This document shows, piece by piece, positions 33,791 to 46,000 of a DNA stretch of 64,000 nucleotides. Position 1 is the stretch's first letter. Every line of letters starts with the position of its first letter. Below the pieces are notes generated by a model. The model worked only from the letters and a program-made list of their open reading frames with translations, was not told the origin of the DNA and searched no databases. The position numbers and the translations under genes were made by a program. Origin of the DNA: Aspidapion aeneum (lineage: Eukaryota > Arthropoda > Insecta > Coleoptera > Brentidae); contig OY755040.1 of NCBI GenBank assembly GCA_963576565.1, positions 87,022,522-87,086,521 on the forward strand, in the 5' to 3' direction.

Positions 33791-36361
33791 TCAGTTAAAA
33801 GGCAAAGGGCACAATTTAACAATTGGACGTTTAAATAGCCCTTGTTGAGTTCTAATCGTGACAACTCTAACATGTCCATCTGAACCAGGATGCAATTCTA
33901 CAATCCTGCCTAAAGACCACTGCAAGGGTGGTTTGTTTTCATTTTTTACGACTACTAAAGTATTTAACTCGACTTTAGTAGGTTTTTCTGTCCACTTGGA
34001 CCTCTGCTGTAGAGTATGTAGGTACTCCTCTTTCCATCGGGACCAAAAATCAGTGTTCAATCGCTGAACAAGTTGCCACCGAGAAAGAGTGTTTAGTTTT
34101 AATTGTGATAAGTCTGGGTCTGGGACAGAGTTTAAAGGTTCCATGGTAAGGAAATGTCCGGGAGTGAGTGGACAAAAATCATTGGGATCGGATGATTGCG
34201 CAGAGATTGGGCGACTATTTAGCAATGCCTCGATCTGCACAAGCAAAGTTTTTAGTTCTTCGTATGTAAGCTTCTGATTTCCGATCACTCGGTAAAGATG
34301 TGTTTTTACTGATTTAACACCAGCCTCTGATAAACCATTGAAATGAGGACTAGCACTAGGAAAAAAATGCCATTTGATCTGAAGATGTTCAGAGGAAGCT
34401 TCGAAGAGCTTTTTAAGCTCAGAGTTTGCTCTTTGAAAATTGGAGCCTCTGTCGCTGTATAAAAAATTACAACGACCCCTTCTAGCTACAAACCTTCTGA
34501 ATGCGGCTATAAAGCATTCAGAAGTAAGGTCTGACGCAACTTCTGTGTGGATAGCGCGCGTACTTGCGCACACGAAAATGCAGATATAGGCTTTTAATTC
34601 TTTGGTACCCCGGTACCAACGACCTGGTGAAATTTTTATAGGACCAGCATAGTCCAAAGTTGCATGAGAAAAGCACTTTAGTTGTGAAATTCTAAAATAA
34701 GGTAAGTCACCTTGATAAGGGATGTAAGCCTTTGGTCTAAGGCGATAACATCTTATGCATCGAGATAAAACTGACTGAATAGCTCTGCGGGATACTAAGA
34801 TCCAGAATTGTTGTCTTAGTAAGTACTGAACTGTATTTAGCCCTGGATGGCTATTTTCCTTATGAATATGTTCAATGATGAGGTCAGACAACCTGCCTGA
34901 TCTGGGAAGCAATAGAGGATGTTTTGCATCAAAAGGTATAGAATTCGTATGCCTAAGACGACCACCTACCCTTATCAGCCCGGTAGTGTCCAAAAAGGGT
35001 GCAATTTTTCGAAAAGCTTTGGGTAAAAGTTCGTTGTTTTTTAGTTGTTTTAAGAGGTCAGAGAAATGTAATTCTTGGCTTCTTCGAACCAAGAGTGTTA
35101 AAGCATACTGAATTTCAAAAATAGAAATAGGACCTGTAAGTGGTTCCTTTTTGTTTTTAAAATTATAAAATATTCGTCGAATCTGACAAATTAATTTTTG
35201 AATGTGAAAAAGGGATGAATATTTATTTACAAGGAAGTCTAGAATATGATAATCGATGTTTGTAGTAAGTGGTATTTTTTCAGGCTTTTCTTCATTTAAA
35301 ATTTGCTGAAAATCGGTTTCTGAGTTTTGGAGTAATGCGGGATTTTTTAAGTTCCATGTAGTACATGGTTGACTAAGCCAGGAAGGCCCTGTAAACCACA
35401 AGGGGTGGTTTATAAAATTAGAAGGAGTTGTGCCACGACTGGCGACATCCGCAGGGTTTTCTTGTGATTTTACATGATACCAGTTAACATTAGAGAGTTT
35501 TTCTTGTACTTGGCTAACTCTGTTAGCAACAAAAGAGCGCCATCTATGAGGTGAGCTACAAAGCCAAAAGAGGACGACTTGAGAATCTGTATAAGCGTAA
35601 GTTTTATCTATTGAAATTAAAGGGGAATAAGTTTTTATAACAAAACTAAGAAGTTCAGTAAGAAGAACAGTACCTAAAAGTTCTAGTCTCGGGAGACTAA
35701 TAGTTTTTAAGGGACTGACCCTTGATTTGCCCATAATTAAGGAAGTTTTTATGCTTTGATCTGACAGCTCGATACGTAAATAAACGCAAGCTGCGTAGCC
35801 TAATTCTGATGCGTCCGAAAAAGCATGCAGTTGACAAGATATTATATCTTTAGAAAAAATGTGCCTAGGAAATTTAATATCTGATAAGCACTTAAGTTCA
35901 TTTTGAAATTGTGTCCAATGCTGAAGAATAGATTTGTCCACGGGATCGTCCCATCCTATCTTGGAAATCCATAATTTTTGCATAAGACATTTTGCAAAAA
36001 ATGAAATTGGAGAAAGCATCCCTAAAGGATCAAAAATAGAAGCAATAGCGCTTAGAATATTTCTTTTTGTGCATCGTTTTTCCGATGGCTGACAAGAGAA
36101 AAACATATTGTCTGATTTTGGGTCCCACTGGAGTCCAAGAACCTTTATGGATATAGGATTTTCCTTGTCAAAAGAAAAGGGAATTTGGCATTCGTCTGGT
36201 GATAGAGAGGATAGTAGTTTTGGGTGATTACTAGCCCATTTTTTAAGCTCAAAACAGCCTGATTTTAGAAGAGCGATTAAATCTCGCTGTAGAGCTAGAG
36301 CCGACTCTATAGAGTTTGCGCCTGCGCAGATATCATCGACAAAAATGTCTTCTAGGAGCAC
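33791..36361 (-). CDS. pol: BEL/Pao polyprotein, C-terminal part: RT end, RNase H, integrase
   Basis: 856 codons, starting just after the frame break. Near its start is the RT catalytic FVDDICAG. RNase H follows at roughly residues 175-260 (FSDASELGYAA, then YTDSQVV). The integrase zinc part is at about 495-545 (HIHKENSHPGL and CIRCYRLRP) and the catalytic core has Asp in DYAGPI (~570), Asp in SDRGSNF (~638) and Glu in NGLSEAGVK (~678). The last ~100 residues (LGRIVELHPG...VRVVTIRT) match the domain typical of BEL/Pao integrase ends. It continues the 36,363-39,347 frame, the two being offset at a poly-A run near 36,380; the first Met listed here is not a real start. Confidence 0.9.
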   Translation of the reverse strand: MLLEDIFVDDICAGANSIESALALQRDLIALLKSGCFELKKWASNHPKLLSSLSPDECQIPFSFDKENPISIKVLGLQWDPKSDNMFFSCQPSEKRCTKRNILSAIASIFDPLGMLSPISFFAKCLMQKLWISKIGWDDPVDKSILQHWTQFQNELKCLSDIKFPRHIFSKDIISCQLHAFSDASELGYAACVYLRIELSDQSIKTSLIMGKSRVSPLKTISLPRLELLGTVLLTELLSFVIKTYSPLISIDKTYAYTDSQVVLFWLCSSPHRWRSFVANRVSQVQEKLSNVNWYHVKSQENPADVASRGTTPSNFINHPLWFTGPSWLSQPCTTWNLKNPALLQNSETDFQQILNEEKPEKIPLTTNIDYHILDFLVNKYSSLFHIQKLICQIRRIFYNFKNKKEPLTGPISIFEIQYALTLLVRRSQELHFSDLLKQLKNNELLPKAFRKIAPFLDTTGLIRVGGRLRHTNSIPFDAKHPLLLPRSGRLSDLIIEHIHKENSHPGLNTVQYLLRQQFWILVSRRAIQSVLSRCIRCYRLRPKAYIPYQGDLPYFRISQLKCFSHATLDYAGPIKISPGRWYRGTKELKAYICIFVCASTRAIHTEVASDLTSECFIAAFRRFVARRGRCNFLYSDRGSNFQRANSELKKLFEASSEHLQIKWHFFPSASPHFNGLSEAGVKSVKTHLYRVIGNQKLTYEELKTLLVQIEALLNSRPISAQSSDPNDFCPLTPGHFLTMEPLNSVPDPDLSQLKLNTLSRWQLVQRLNTDFWSRWKEEYLHTLQQRSKWTEKPTKVELNTLVVVKNENKPPLQWSLGRIVELHPGSDGHVRVVTIRTQQGLFKRPIVKLCPLPFN

Positions 36362-36362
36362 T

Positions 36363-39347
36363 CTAGAAGCTTCTGGGTAGTTTTTTTTTTTGGATTTTGG
36401 CTAACTCTTGAATAGTTCTGATGGCCAAAAAAGGACTAGATGTGATACCAAACGTGACAGTATTAAGTCTGTATTCTTGAATAGGATCGCTTGAAGTGAA
36501 ACGCCACAGAAGACGTTGATAATCCCGATCTTCCGGAGCTAATTTTATTTGTAAAAACATTTGTGTAATATCCGAGAGCATGATTATTTCATGAAATCGG
36601 AATTTTAACAGAATTGAGTTGATGTCAGTTTGTAATTTGGGCCCTGGGAGAAGGGTAGAATTCAGGGATATACCTTTTGAACCCGCTGTTGCCGAGCCAT
36701 TAAAAACTACTCGAACGCGTGAACTTGATTTATCGGGGCGTACAACGCAGTGGTGGGGTAAATAATTTATGAATTGATTTTTTGATTCTGATTCTCGAAT
36801 TAAACTCATATGATCGTTTTTTAAGTAGTTATTCAGAAATTCGGAATACTGTGAATATAGTTCGGGATTTTTTATCAGTCTAGACTCAAGAGATAAAAAA
36901 CATTTGTAAGCATGTGAGTAGGTATCTCCTAAAATAGGTCTAGAGTGACGAAATGGCAATGAAACTTGAAAACGTCCCGAACTATCTCTCGTGACAGTTT
37001 TTTGATAAAATGATTCACATTTTTCCTCATCAGGAGAGAGGAACTTCTTTGTTGGGAGAGACTCAACTTCCCAAAACTTGATCATCGTTTGATCTAGTGA
37101 ATTATTTTGTAAAGAAGTAAAGTGACATGAATATGAAGTTGAATTGTATGTAGGTTGATTTGATATTTCCGTATTTCCCAGGAGCACCCAGCCGAACAAG
37201 GTTTCAAGTGCTATTGGCTGCCCCGGTTCTCCAGGAATAATGTTAGGTTGAATTATTTGAGAATAAACATGTGCTCCTAAAAGCATGTCTACAGGTGCGG
37301 GAATATTGAAAGTATTATCTCCTAAATTTAAATTAGAGATATGATGCCAATTGTGAGGATTAACTTGAAAAGATGGCAAATTTGCACTTACCTTTGGCAA
37401 AACATAGACATCAAGAGAAAGCGTTGGATTATTTTGGCCAACAGGCTTAATTGTGCAATTTGTTATGCCATTGGTGGTTGAAGTAGATTGATTGATGCCT
37501 CGTATGGGAACTATGAATTTTTTCCTAGATAATCCTAGGCGATTAAGACAATTTTCAGAAATAAAATTGGCCTCTGACGCATTGTCGAGGACAACCCGTA
37601 TAGTTTGATAGTATCCACGACTATCTAGGATGTCTACTTTTGTTGTAGAAAGTAAAATAGTACTTTGAGGTTTTTGAGTAGTGAGTGAGGTGCACCCACA
37701 ATTAATGTAATCAATGCCCTCATTGGGTGTTTCATTTTGTGTTTGATTGGGGTTTTGGGAAGATTGAATTGAATTTTGATTTAAGTTTGGGGTTGGTTGT
37801 ACATTTGTAAAATACGCGTTTTGTGAATTCGATTGAGTAGTTTGCGAGTTATTACAAATACTCGTATGGTGACGCTGGCCACAGATACGGCAAGAAAAAG
37901 TAGATTGACATAAATTTAAGGGATGCGATCTTAAACAATTGCTACACGCATTATTTTGCCTAACGTAGGCATTACGCTCCTGTATAGTTTTTGATAAAAA
38001 TACCTGGCACTGTGAAAGATTGTGAAATTGTTTATTTGTACATAAACGACATTTGTATTTATTTTGAAACAGATTCGAATTAAATTGTAAATTCGAATTA
38101 TTTAATTGTTGTTGTCTATTTGAATTTGAGTTGAATTGATTTGTATTTGAATTTGAGTTGAATTGATTTGTATTTGAATTTGAGTTGTTTTGAGTTTCTG
38201 GAGTGAAACTAAAACTAGATTGATTTGGTTGTTGATTTGAATTAAAGAATTTAGAATGATTTGGTTGGAATTGCGAATTATTGCTAAATGAAGTTATTTT
38301 TGAGTTTTGAGTATTTGCCACGTAAACTTGTGGTTGATATGGTTTTGAGTAACTGTTGTAATTATTATTTGAATTGAATTGTCGCTTAGGTGGTTTTGGA
38401 TTTGAATTTTGTAAATTGTCTGAATGCATAGTTGAATAAGAAATATTTTGCATGAGTTGAACTGATTCTAAGGCCCTACAATGATTTTTGAGGAACTCTG
38501 TAAGGTTTTCGTAGGTAGGAAGCTCCATTTTACTATATTCTATCTCAAAAGAAGTTCGTATTGAGGTAGTTAAACGCGAAAGAAGCATGTTGAAAAGTAT
38601 GAAATCCCAATGTTGAGTTGGAAAACCTAATAACTCTAAAGCAGAGATATTTTCATTAAAACTATCGAGTAAAGTTCTAAGATCCTTGGAAGAGCAATTA
38701 TTTTTTAAGGGAACCGTACTATTTACGGTGTTCCAGTAGCTTGTTGCCAAAAGTCTTTTGTTTTGGTATCGATCTACTAGTGTTTGAAAAGCAATATTGT
38801 AATTATTATCATTAATAGGCAAGTGTTTTATTAAACTGAGTGGTTCACCTCTTAAATATGAAATTAAATGTCTAAATTTCCTTACTGGAGGCATATTAGT
38901 GTTGTGCACTAATGAGCAAAACATATCATAAAAAGTGACCCACTTTAATAAAGTGCCATCGTAACATGGGACATCTAATTTTAATAGATCCTTGTATTCA
39001 TGACTGTTTGTTTGATTTTGAAGAGATACAAAATTGCCTTGTAAAGTATTTTGTTCTGGAAAAAGTTGATTGAAAATACTTTTAGTTTGAAAATAAAAAT
39101 TGTCTGTATCTTCTCGCACCTTGTCTTGCACTTTATATTCGTTATCGTTCTCCACTAGGCTAATAACGTCATTGTGCAGTTTTTTAAACTCATCATAAAA
39201 TTCTTCCAAGTTCTCATACCTTGTTTTGAAAATAGATTTTACATTTGAATCAGTCTGGGCCTTTATGGCTGCTGTGTATGTTTCGGTAATCCTCGTAACA
39301 TAAACTGTACGTTTTTGCACTGCCTTATCCAGGCCGGTTTTAGTCAT
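36363..39347 (-). CDS. gag-pol: BEL/Pao polyprotein, N-terminal part: Gag, protease, RT start
   Basis: 994 codons from an ATG at 39,347. The first ~330 residues are Gag-like. A low-complexity Asn/Gln/Ser region follows (about 330-430), then three zinc knuckles: CRLCTNKQFHNLSQC, CSNCLRSHPLNLC and CRICGQRHHTSIC (about 432-500). The aspartic protease has VVLDNASEANFI near 588. RT begins near 865 with YLPHHCVVRPDK and VRVVFNGSA, and has the first catalytic Asp in MLSDITQMF. The frame ends after ELAKIQKKK at a poly-A run. A one-base indel there, real or a sequencing error, explains the split from the downstream frame. Confidence 0.92.
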   Translation of the reverse strand: MTKTGLDKAVQKRTVYVTRITETYTAAIKAQTDSNVKSIFKTRYENLEEFYDEFKKLHNDVISLVENDNEYKVQDKVREDTDNFYFQTKSIFNQLFPEQNTLQGNFVSLQNQTNSHEYKDLLKLDVPCYDGTLLKWVTFYDMFCSLVHNTNMPPVRKFRHLISYLRGEPLSLIKHLPINDNNYNIAFQTLVDRYQNKRLLATSYWNTVNSTVPLKNNCSSKDLRTLLDSFNENISALELLGFPTQHWDFILFNMLLSRLTTSIRTSFEIEYSKMELPTYENLTEFLKNHCRALESVQLMQNISYSTMHSDNLQNSNPKPPKRQFNSNNNYNSYSKPYQPQVYVANTQNSKITSFSNNSQFQPNHSKFFNSNQQPNQSSFSFTPETQNNSNSNTNQFNSNSNTNQFNSNSNRQQQLNNSNLQFNSNLFQNKYKCRLCTNKQFHNLSQCQVFLSKTIQERNAYVRQNNACSNCLRSHPLNLCQSTFSCRICGQRHHTSICNNSQTTQSNSQNAYFTNVQPTPNLNQNSIQSSQNPNQTQNETPNEGIDYINCGCTSLTTQKPQSTILLSTTKVDILDSRGYYQTIRVVLDNASEANFISENCLNRLGLSRKKFIVPIRGINQSTSTTNGITNCTIKPVGQNNPTLSLDVYVLPKVSANLPSFQVNPHNWHHISNLNLGDNTFNIPAPVDMLLGAHVYSQIIQPNIIPGEPGQPIALETLFGWVLLGNTEISNQPTYNSTSYSCHFTSLQNNSLDQTMIKFWEVESLPTKKFLSPDEEKCESFYQKTVTRDSSGRFQVSLPFRHSRPILGDTYSHAYKCFLSLESRLIKNPELYSQYSEFLNNYLKNDHMSLIRESESKNQFINYLPHHCVVRPDKSSSRVRVVFNGSATAGSKGISLNSTLLPGPKLQTDINSILLKFRFHEIIMLSDITQMFLQIKLAPEDRDYQRLLWRFTSSDPIQEYRLNTVTFGITSSPFLAIRTIQELAKIQKKKLPRSF

Positions 39348-39692
39348 TTTAATTGATTAATTAGTAATAAATATTATCACTGAACACTAAAACGTTTTTC
39401 AGAATTTCTTATTATTTTATTTTATTTTGTTTTTACCTTCGTTCACTCGCCCGTAGGTAAACAAAAACAGTTGTTGTTGTCGACCGCGACCTTTAAATTT
39501 AAAATTGCAGAAATCGATAAAATTTTTAAACATGTGTTAGGAAAGGCGTGTCGCTTCGTCACTGATAAAGCCTGCCCCTTTTGGGTTGGTCCTTAATGGC
39601 GTCGTAAAATTTTTAGATTTTTGGTTTAAGAAAAATGAATTTTGATTTTTGTTGTATTTTTTTTGAATATTTGGATAGAAGGACCATAAAAA

Positions 39693-40157
39693 TGTTTGCG
39701 CAAGACATACACCCGTTCGATAGCTTTAGGCACTGGTTAAACTTTTACGCATTAAGGATAAAAATGGAAAATAACGCGAGAACCATACAAAATGTCGATT
39801 GACACCTACCTTGGTTTTTTCTCGGCGGTACAAATTCCATTTACTGGGCGCCCAGGCTTCTACCAGAGTTCTTGAGTTGATCGAAATCACTGTGAGGAGT
39901 TGAGGTAACGGATTGGAATGATTTTAGAATTGATTGGCACTAATTGTAATTGATTGAATTGTAGTTTTGGAAAAACCGAGTAAACACGCCGGTTTCAATA
40001 TGGAGGCTACGATGATCTCTCTCTCATCGTGCCGGTGGGTTGCGCACTTTTCTATCCGCGCACTTTGCGGTGTCACGTGACAACCTGTATGGCTCAGTGC
40101 AACGGAATAATTAATATTTAGGAAAATTAACTAAGTATTATTTGTCTTGCACGTACA
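39693..40157 (-). repeat. BEL/Pao 5' LTR
   Basis: 465 bp, nearly identical to the other LTR. As the upstream LTR of a minus-strand element it would carry the promoter. Confidence 0.95.
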
Positions 40158-40631
40158 ATCTCAAAAAAATGCACGAGCTATAAACAAAAAACTAAAAAAA
40201 ATTTAAACTTTAACACCCTGTATCTCTAAAACTAAGGGTTCGCGGACTATGTTTATATAACCTTTTTGTCTTGAAATCACTTAAGGAATTTAATACTAAA
40301 ATTATGTTATTGAATTTTGAAATACCCTGTATAGCTCATAAAGCAAGTCGCAAGTCATTTTTTTGAAGCGAAAAAATCTCCGCCCCTGTCGTTTTTTATC
40401 CCCACTACAAAAAAGGAAAATGTCTTATAGCGATTACTCTAATACTTTACAAAATTTACTGTTGATAGCCTCAAAAGTACCTAAGGAAGTTAAAATTTGT
40501 TTATAGTTGAAGAGCTAGCTTTACGTATAATTATAAATAACAGTTATCTATTTTAGATATTATAAGTATCTTGTTCCGACTGATATTTTATCCTAATCTA
40601 CTCTCTTGTCTTTTATTTTGCATAAACTTAC

Positions 40632-40781
40632 CTCACAAATTAAGGAATTTTCCGAAACTCTCATGTTTGGATATTGCAGGTTTCTCTTCCATATATCTAA
40701 TTTATCTTTTTCTTTAGGAAACGGGAATAAACAAAAGCCGCTTTCTTTTTTTCTTCTGCAGTTGTTTACTACACATGCCAT
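40632..40781 (-). pseudogene. THAP exon of the P-type transposase, unit 3
   Basis: Third copy of the 50-codon THAP exon, with Cys3, Cys8, Cys49 and the GTAAGT donor. The BEL/Pao element lies in the intron that follows it, and exon 2 of this unit is truncated. Confidence 0.8.
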
Positions 40782-41010
40782 TTTCGCGACTTTAAATTAT
40801 TTAAAAAAAAATTTACGAAAAAGTTGCGAATTCCAACTGACATTGATGCGGAAGTGACAACTTTAAAATTTGACAATAATTTATTGATGTATAATGCCAA
40901 CCTGCAGATACCAATTATTTTTTATCTAAAACAAAATTTCCTAATAACTGTCAAAGAGAGTTGCCCACCTCTGGTGTAAAACAATTGTCAAATGTATCGA
41001 GGGCCTCTAG

Positions 41011-41016
41011 GTAGTC
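41011..41016. repeat. Left target-site duplication GTAGTC
   Basis: Six bases identical to 63,244-63,249, immediately outside AGTAGATTAG. A 6-bp duplication with AG...CT termini is the Polinton/Maverick hallmark. Confidence 0.85.
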
Positions 41017-41854
41017 AGTAGATTAGTAAGGGGGCTTCTGGCGCATTTTAACATGTAACTCTACATAAGAAAAAAAGCTGGTAAGTTTTTGGATGTATCA
41101 CAGAATATTGCTTAACAGACAGTAATTTTTATGTGACACATCTTGTGCTACTTAATATAACCTTTTAAAGGTTCTGAATTGACAACTTACCTGTTTATTT
41201 TTTACTTGACAATTCGTATAAATATTGAGCTGTACTGCTACTCACTATCCTACGCTTGCGGAATTTAAACCCAAACAGTCGGCTACTTGATAAGCGGTTA
41301 TAATACTTTAACAAATGTCAATTTAGTCATACCAGGCCCGCCATACAGATTTTGTTTTTTTTTTGTACAAATTATTTTATTTTTACTTTGTTTCATTTTA
41401 GTTTTTAGTACTATATACTTCTGCTATATTAGCTAGTTAAAGATTAGAATTTTGTTTTACTTTACAATCTATGTTAGGTATAGCTTGTTTACTTTCTAAT
41501 TTTTAGTACTGGATACTTGGGACAGGTTAATAGTAATTACACCAGATTATGTTTTATTTATCTATTATAAAAAAGTATTACATAGGAATACAGTTATTCA
41601 TAATTCAATACGGTATAGATGGAGACTCACAAGTTCTATTTAACATTATAGTAGGTATATTATAATAACATTATAGGTACTACTTATAAGTATTATTAAA
41701 AAAGTTTATATAATTATTTTTACAATAAATTATATTAGGTCTTACCCTATACATATGCTAACTTAAATTATATACTTAGAGTTTGCTAAAAATATTTGAA
41801 CAAACACTATATAAACAAATACCACATTATTAAGATTATATTAAAACTAAGTTT
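41017..41854. other. Left end of the palindromic element, PolB 3' flank
   Basis: AT-rich noncoding DNA between the terminus and the PolB stop, the inverted counterpart of 62,406-63,243. No subterminal tandem repeats seen. Confidence 0.6.
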
Positions 41855-43040
41855 TCACATAATACTATAGTGCCCCCACGGCAACGTTTCATAAGACTCT
41901 TTTGAAATAGACCGTTTGTCATCCAGGGGACTTAGTCCGATTTTTATCTGTTTTACAGAGTAGAGTCTATGTTTTTCGGATCTTATAAGATTTTGCGTAA
42001 TCATTGTTTCTTGATAGTTATATAGGCAGTCGACATAGTCATCGAATGATATTTCTGATTTTACAACATTGTGCTTTACGCCTTTAGCTTTCTTAGTCAC
42101 TTTTGCAGCTTCACTTTTTATACCAGCTACTTTTGTAGCGTACATTTTAGCTCTGAGGCCAATAAAATGTGTCATTATTTGTCCATTGTTTTCATCTTTC
42201 ATCATCCCTAAAACCTTTTTATTTACTTTAGGAATGTTATATTGGTTATCTTCAGCATAGTCAGATGTATCAAAGGTGTGACAGCAGTGGCGCCGTATGG
42301 ACTCGTAAATGTCATGATTTTGGACGTTATAAACTAAACTATCAGTATGTGTGTGTATGTGTATATGCCACAGTACAATCCTTACCAAAAGCCGGTACCA
42401 TGTAGTTATAGTGAAAATCATATATAGTTGTTTTGGCAATGTCCAAAATACACATTCCCACATATATCGGTTTATTGAAATATACTTTTGTTTTTTCAAG
42501 TTCAACAGCAACCAAATTTTCATTAAATATGGTTATACTTTTAAACTCTGGTCGAGAGATTAGAGCTTCGGCTCCGAATCGTCCGTCCCAGTTCTTAACT
42601 AATTTTATGTTACAGTGATTTCTAATATTTTCCATTGTTTTACCAAACACGGCGTTATTCATTAATTTAAAAAGGTTTTTCTCAAACTCATTTTTAGCAT
42701 CCTGCCTTAATTAAGTATTTAGGTCAATATAGGGTTTCAGCCATGCGAACTGTTTAAAGCATAAAATTTTATGAATTTTTTCAAGTTTTATACCAAGTTT
42801 TAATGCTTGCTTTAAATTTCTATAATGAATTACATAGTCACTTTTATTATACAGTGTAGCCATAAGTTTTTTATTAGCTCACACATATACTATACTATAG
42901 TAGTGTCAGCTATGGTGATCCTAATTTTTTCGAGAAAAAAAAAGTTGCTCCGATTTCAAAAATTTTTATATATCTTTGCGTTTCAGATGATTTTGAAACT
43001 TTTTTGTTGCGCCGTCTGTCTGTCTGTCTGTCTGTCTGTA

Positions 43041-43071
<31 letters not shown>

Positions 43072-46000
43072 GTGTCTGTATGTCTGTCTGTAACGACCAA
43101 CGCGCATAACTCAAAAACCGCTTGCCCGATTTTAATGAAATTTGGTACCCAGGCTGGGTTTAGGGTCGAGATGGTCCCATTTAAAAATGAACAAAATCCA
43201 CCGAACACAAGCCAAATAAAAGGGTGGGGGTAGATTTCAAAAATTAGAGTTTATGAAAAAATATGGCGTGTGTGATATCAAACGAAAGGTAATTGAGTCT
43301 GGAGTTAAACAAAATACATTTTAGTTTATTTAAAAAAAAGGGGGGGAGGGAGGTAAATTCCAAAAATTTGTGTTTAAGTGGAAATATGGCGTGTGTGATA
43401 TCAAACGAAAGGTAATTGAGTCTGGAGTTAAACAAAATACATTTTAGTTTAAAAAAAAGGGTGGGGGTAGATTTGAAAAATTAGAGTTTAAGTCAAAACA
43501 TGGCTTGTGTGGTATCAAACGAAAGGTAATTGAGTCTGGAGTTCAATAAAACATACTTCAGTTTTTAGTTATATTAGCTTTCACGTAGATACACTATAAC
43601 TATAGTACCCAGTGTGAGCTTAGGTGCCCATAGATTGGCAGAGTATTTTTAGTGTCTTTAGTGCCAGGTGGGCACTGATGCTCAGGACATAGAGGCAAGT
43701 CAGAGAAATAGTCGTGTAATTCCACAGGAATGCACAAGTCGACTTCTAGAATATATCCAATATTCGAGTCATCTTCAATTTTATTAACATCAAAATTGAG
43801 CATTTCATTACTTTCTAACCAATAAAAATTTCCATAAGGCAGAAACTGACTCATGATAAACTCATACTGATTGTTTATATCAAAATACATTAGAAAAGAT
43901 GTTTCTTTAGTTAAGTCGTAGTTTGGCATATATTTATTATTTGCCTCGACATATCTTTTAGAACATTGACTTAACCCTCCTCTAATACCGCGTTCTATAA
44001 ATGTGACCATATTGTAGTCTGTCAAGAGTTCTAATTTTTGTTGCGTGCGGTACAGCATGCAATCCCATGTATAACCGGGAAGGGTAAAATAGTTCGCAGG
44101 GTCCAAACCATACGTTTTATGACAACTTTCCCTAAATTGCTGGAATACCTGCATTAAGAGGATTATGTCAACTTTCATGTAGAGTTCCATATAATCTTGT
44201 ATGGTTTTACAACCAAAGGTTTTCCACACGTTCTGTGCATATTTATAATCAACTAACGAAATTTCTTTATTTTCTAGAGAATTGAAGAAATGGAGTTTTT
44301 TCGGTAAAGATGTTTCTCTTAGTTTTTCCCAACTATTCATGTAGTCATAACAAAAGATACCCTTTTGATAAATAAGTTTGTATTGTTCGTCAGACAAATT
44401 AGGAAATTCATTTCTAATCAGCGGATAGTCCTCAAGATTTGAAGCTAGCTTATCCAAGCTACTGGCCATTTTCGTAAATGCAATATACTTTTCTTTGTTC
44501 ACGGGTAACAGGCTTATTGATCCATCTAAATTGGCGATATGCTCAATAATTAAATGTCCATCATAAGAGCTAAGGTTGTGAAATACCACAGGGACAGTAT
44601 GGCTATCCTGAAAATTCAGATTACAGCTTTCATGCGCTGGTCCACGATACTCTGAAGTTAGGTGACAGTGGTCGCGTATTTTCTTTTCACCGCTTAAAAA
44701 CATATGTTCACAAATATGACATTTTGCAGCTTTATTATAGTCAAGTTTTTGTCTTTTACTTAAAGGGTCTATGGGCAAGTCACAGAGAAATACAGTTTCC
44801 AAGTTTTCAGCGAACTCCAGTAATTGTTTGCTAAACCATTCCATACAGTCAGACCCCGTGTATGATCGATAAAATGATAGGGAATCATCATAAGCACATT
44901 TTACGTAGTACCCCACTGAACAAGGCACATGTCGTTGATAATTTTGAGTTTTTTTCCGCTGTTTTCGTCAACAGGAATTAGCAGGCATTCAATGTCTCCA
45001 TAAACAATGAACGGCGTAAATTGTTTATTTTTAAAGTTTTTAAACTCAACAATTTTTCTTTCTTCACTTGGTAGTTTGGGCACTACAATGCTACCAATAA
45101 TTTTGCAGTCTTTAATATGCTGATTAAGTCCAGCCTTAGAATAGAAGTAATGTAGGCATCTATCACATACCCACTTTGAGACTTTCTTTTTACTTAATTG
45201 CCTACTTACTAACCTCGAAAGATTTTTTATCCATACAAAGTGGTAAGTTGGTGGGACCAGGTCAGATATGTCTTTATTCTTCAAATAATAATTATTTTGT
45301 AGCATCAACAAATTAACATGTTTTTCAAGATTTTCGCTAGTAATGTACGTAGGTAATACTTTAAAACTGCGTTCATTGACTTTTTGGAGACGATACACGT
45401 TTATGGAAACATTATTTTGCTTTTCGAACCGGACAACCTGGTTTAAGTTCATCGGAAACTTAATACCTTTTAGGTTTAAAACATCTTCAGGATGTGGATA
45501 TGATGAAGTTCTATTTGAGCTTTGTTCAACAGGAAACAATGCTGATACGACCGCCCAGCCAAAGCACAATTTATCAATATTTTGTACATTCACACAAGCT
45601 TTTTTATCTAAAATAATCTTAGGTAGTTCCAAATGACGCCCTGCTCGCTGTGCGTTATATTTATTAAAATTGATCATAAGATTATTTATTATTATTAGGG
45701 ACCAACCAGATTGGTTCTGCTCAAATGCTTCTATTTTTGTCAAAAGTAGATTCTTAACGTTCGTGTCAAACCGGTTCTTTAAATTGGCGTGATTATCAAT
45801 CACGGCATTAGGAGTACTAAAATGTTTTGTTTCATTAATTATTTGATTTTGCTTTGGAATTTGAAAATCTCCACTTAAAATTGTGTTTACTTTCACCATT
45901 TCTTGTTTTTTTAAAACGTTTTTAATTCTACGTTTAAATAAGCTGAAGCTATCCATCAGAAATTGATGGGCATCGGTGTTTTTTAAATTTGTAATTACAC

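Larger units (their letters stand above)
33099..40157 (-). mobile_element. BEL/Pao LTR retrotransposon, nearly intact
   Basis: 7.06 kb, flanked by a 5-bp duplication ATCTC (33,094-33,098 and 40,158-40,162). The empty site is present in unit 2 near 17,755 (AATATCTCAAAAAAATG). LTRs of 465 bp differ by one base that I noticed (near 33,246). On the coding strand the order is 5' LTR, a primer-binding-site-like TGGTCC just inside it (39,680s), Gag, protease, RT, RNase H, integrase, a purine-rich tract (GGCCGGGAAAA), 3' LTR. That order and the integrase/C-terminal features are of BEL/Pao type. Confidence 0.95.

Noticed and set aside
33858..35111. Plus-strand frames of 60-78 codons inside the BEL/Pao element
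   Set aside because: Shadows of the minus-strand integrase and RNase H coding sequence.
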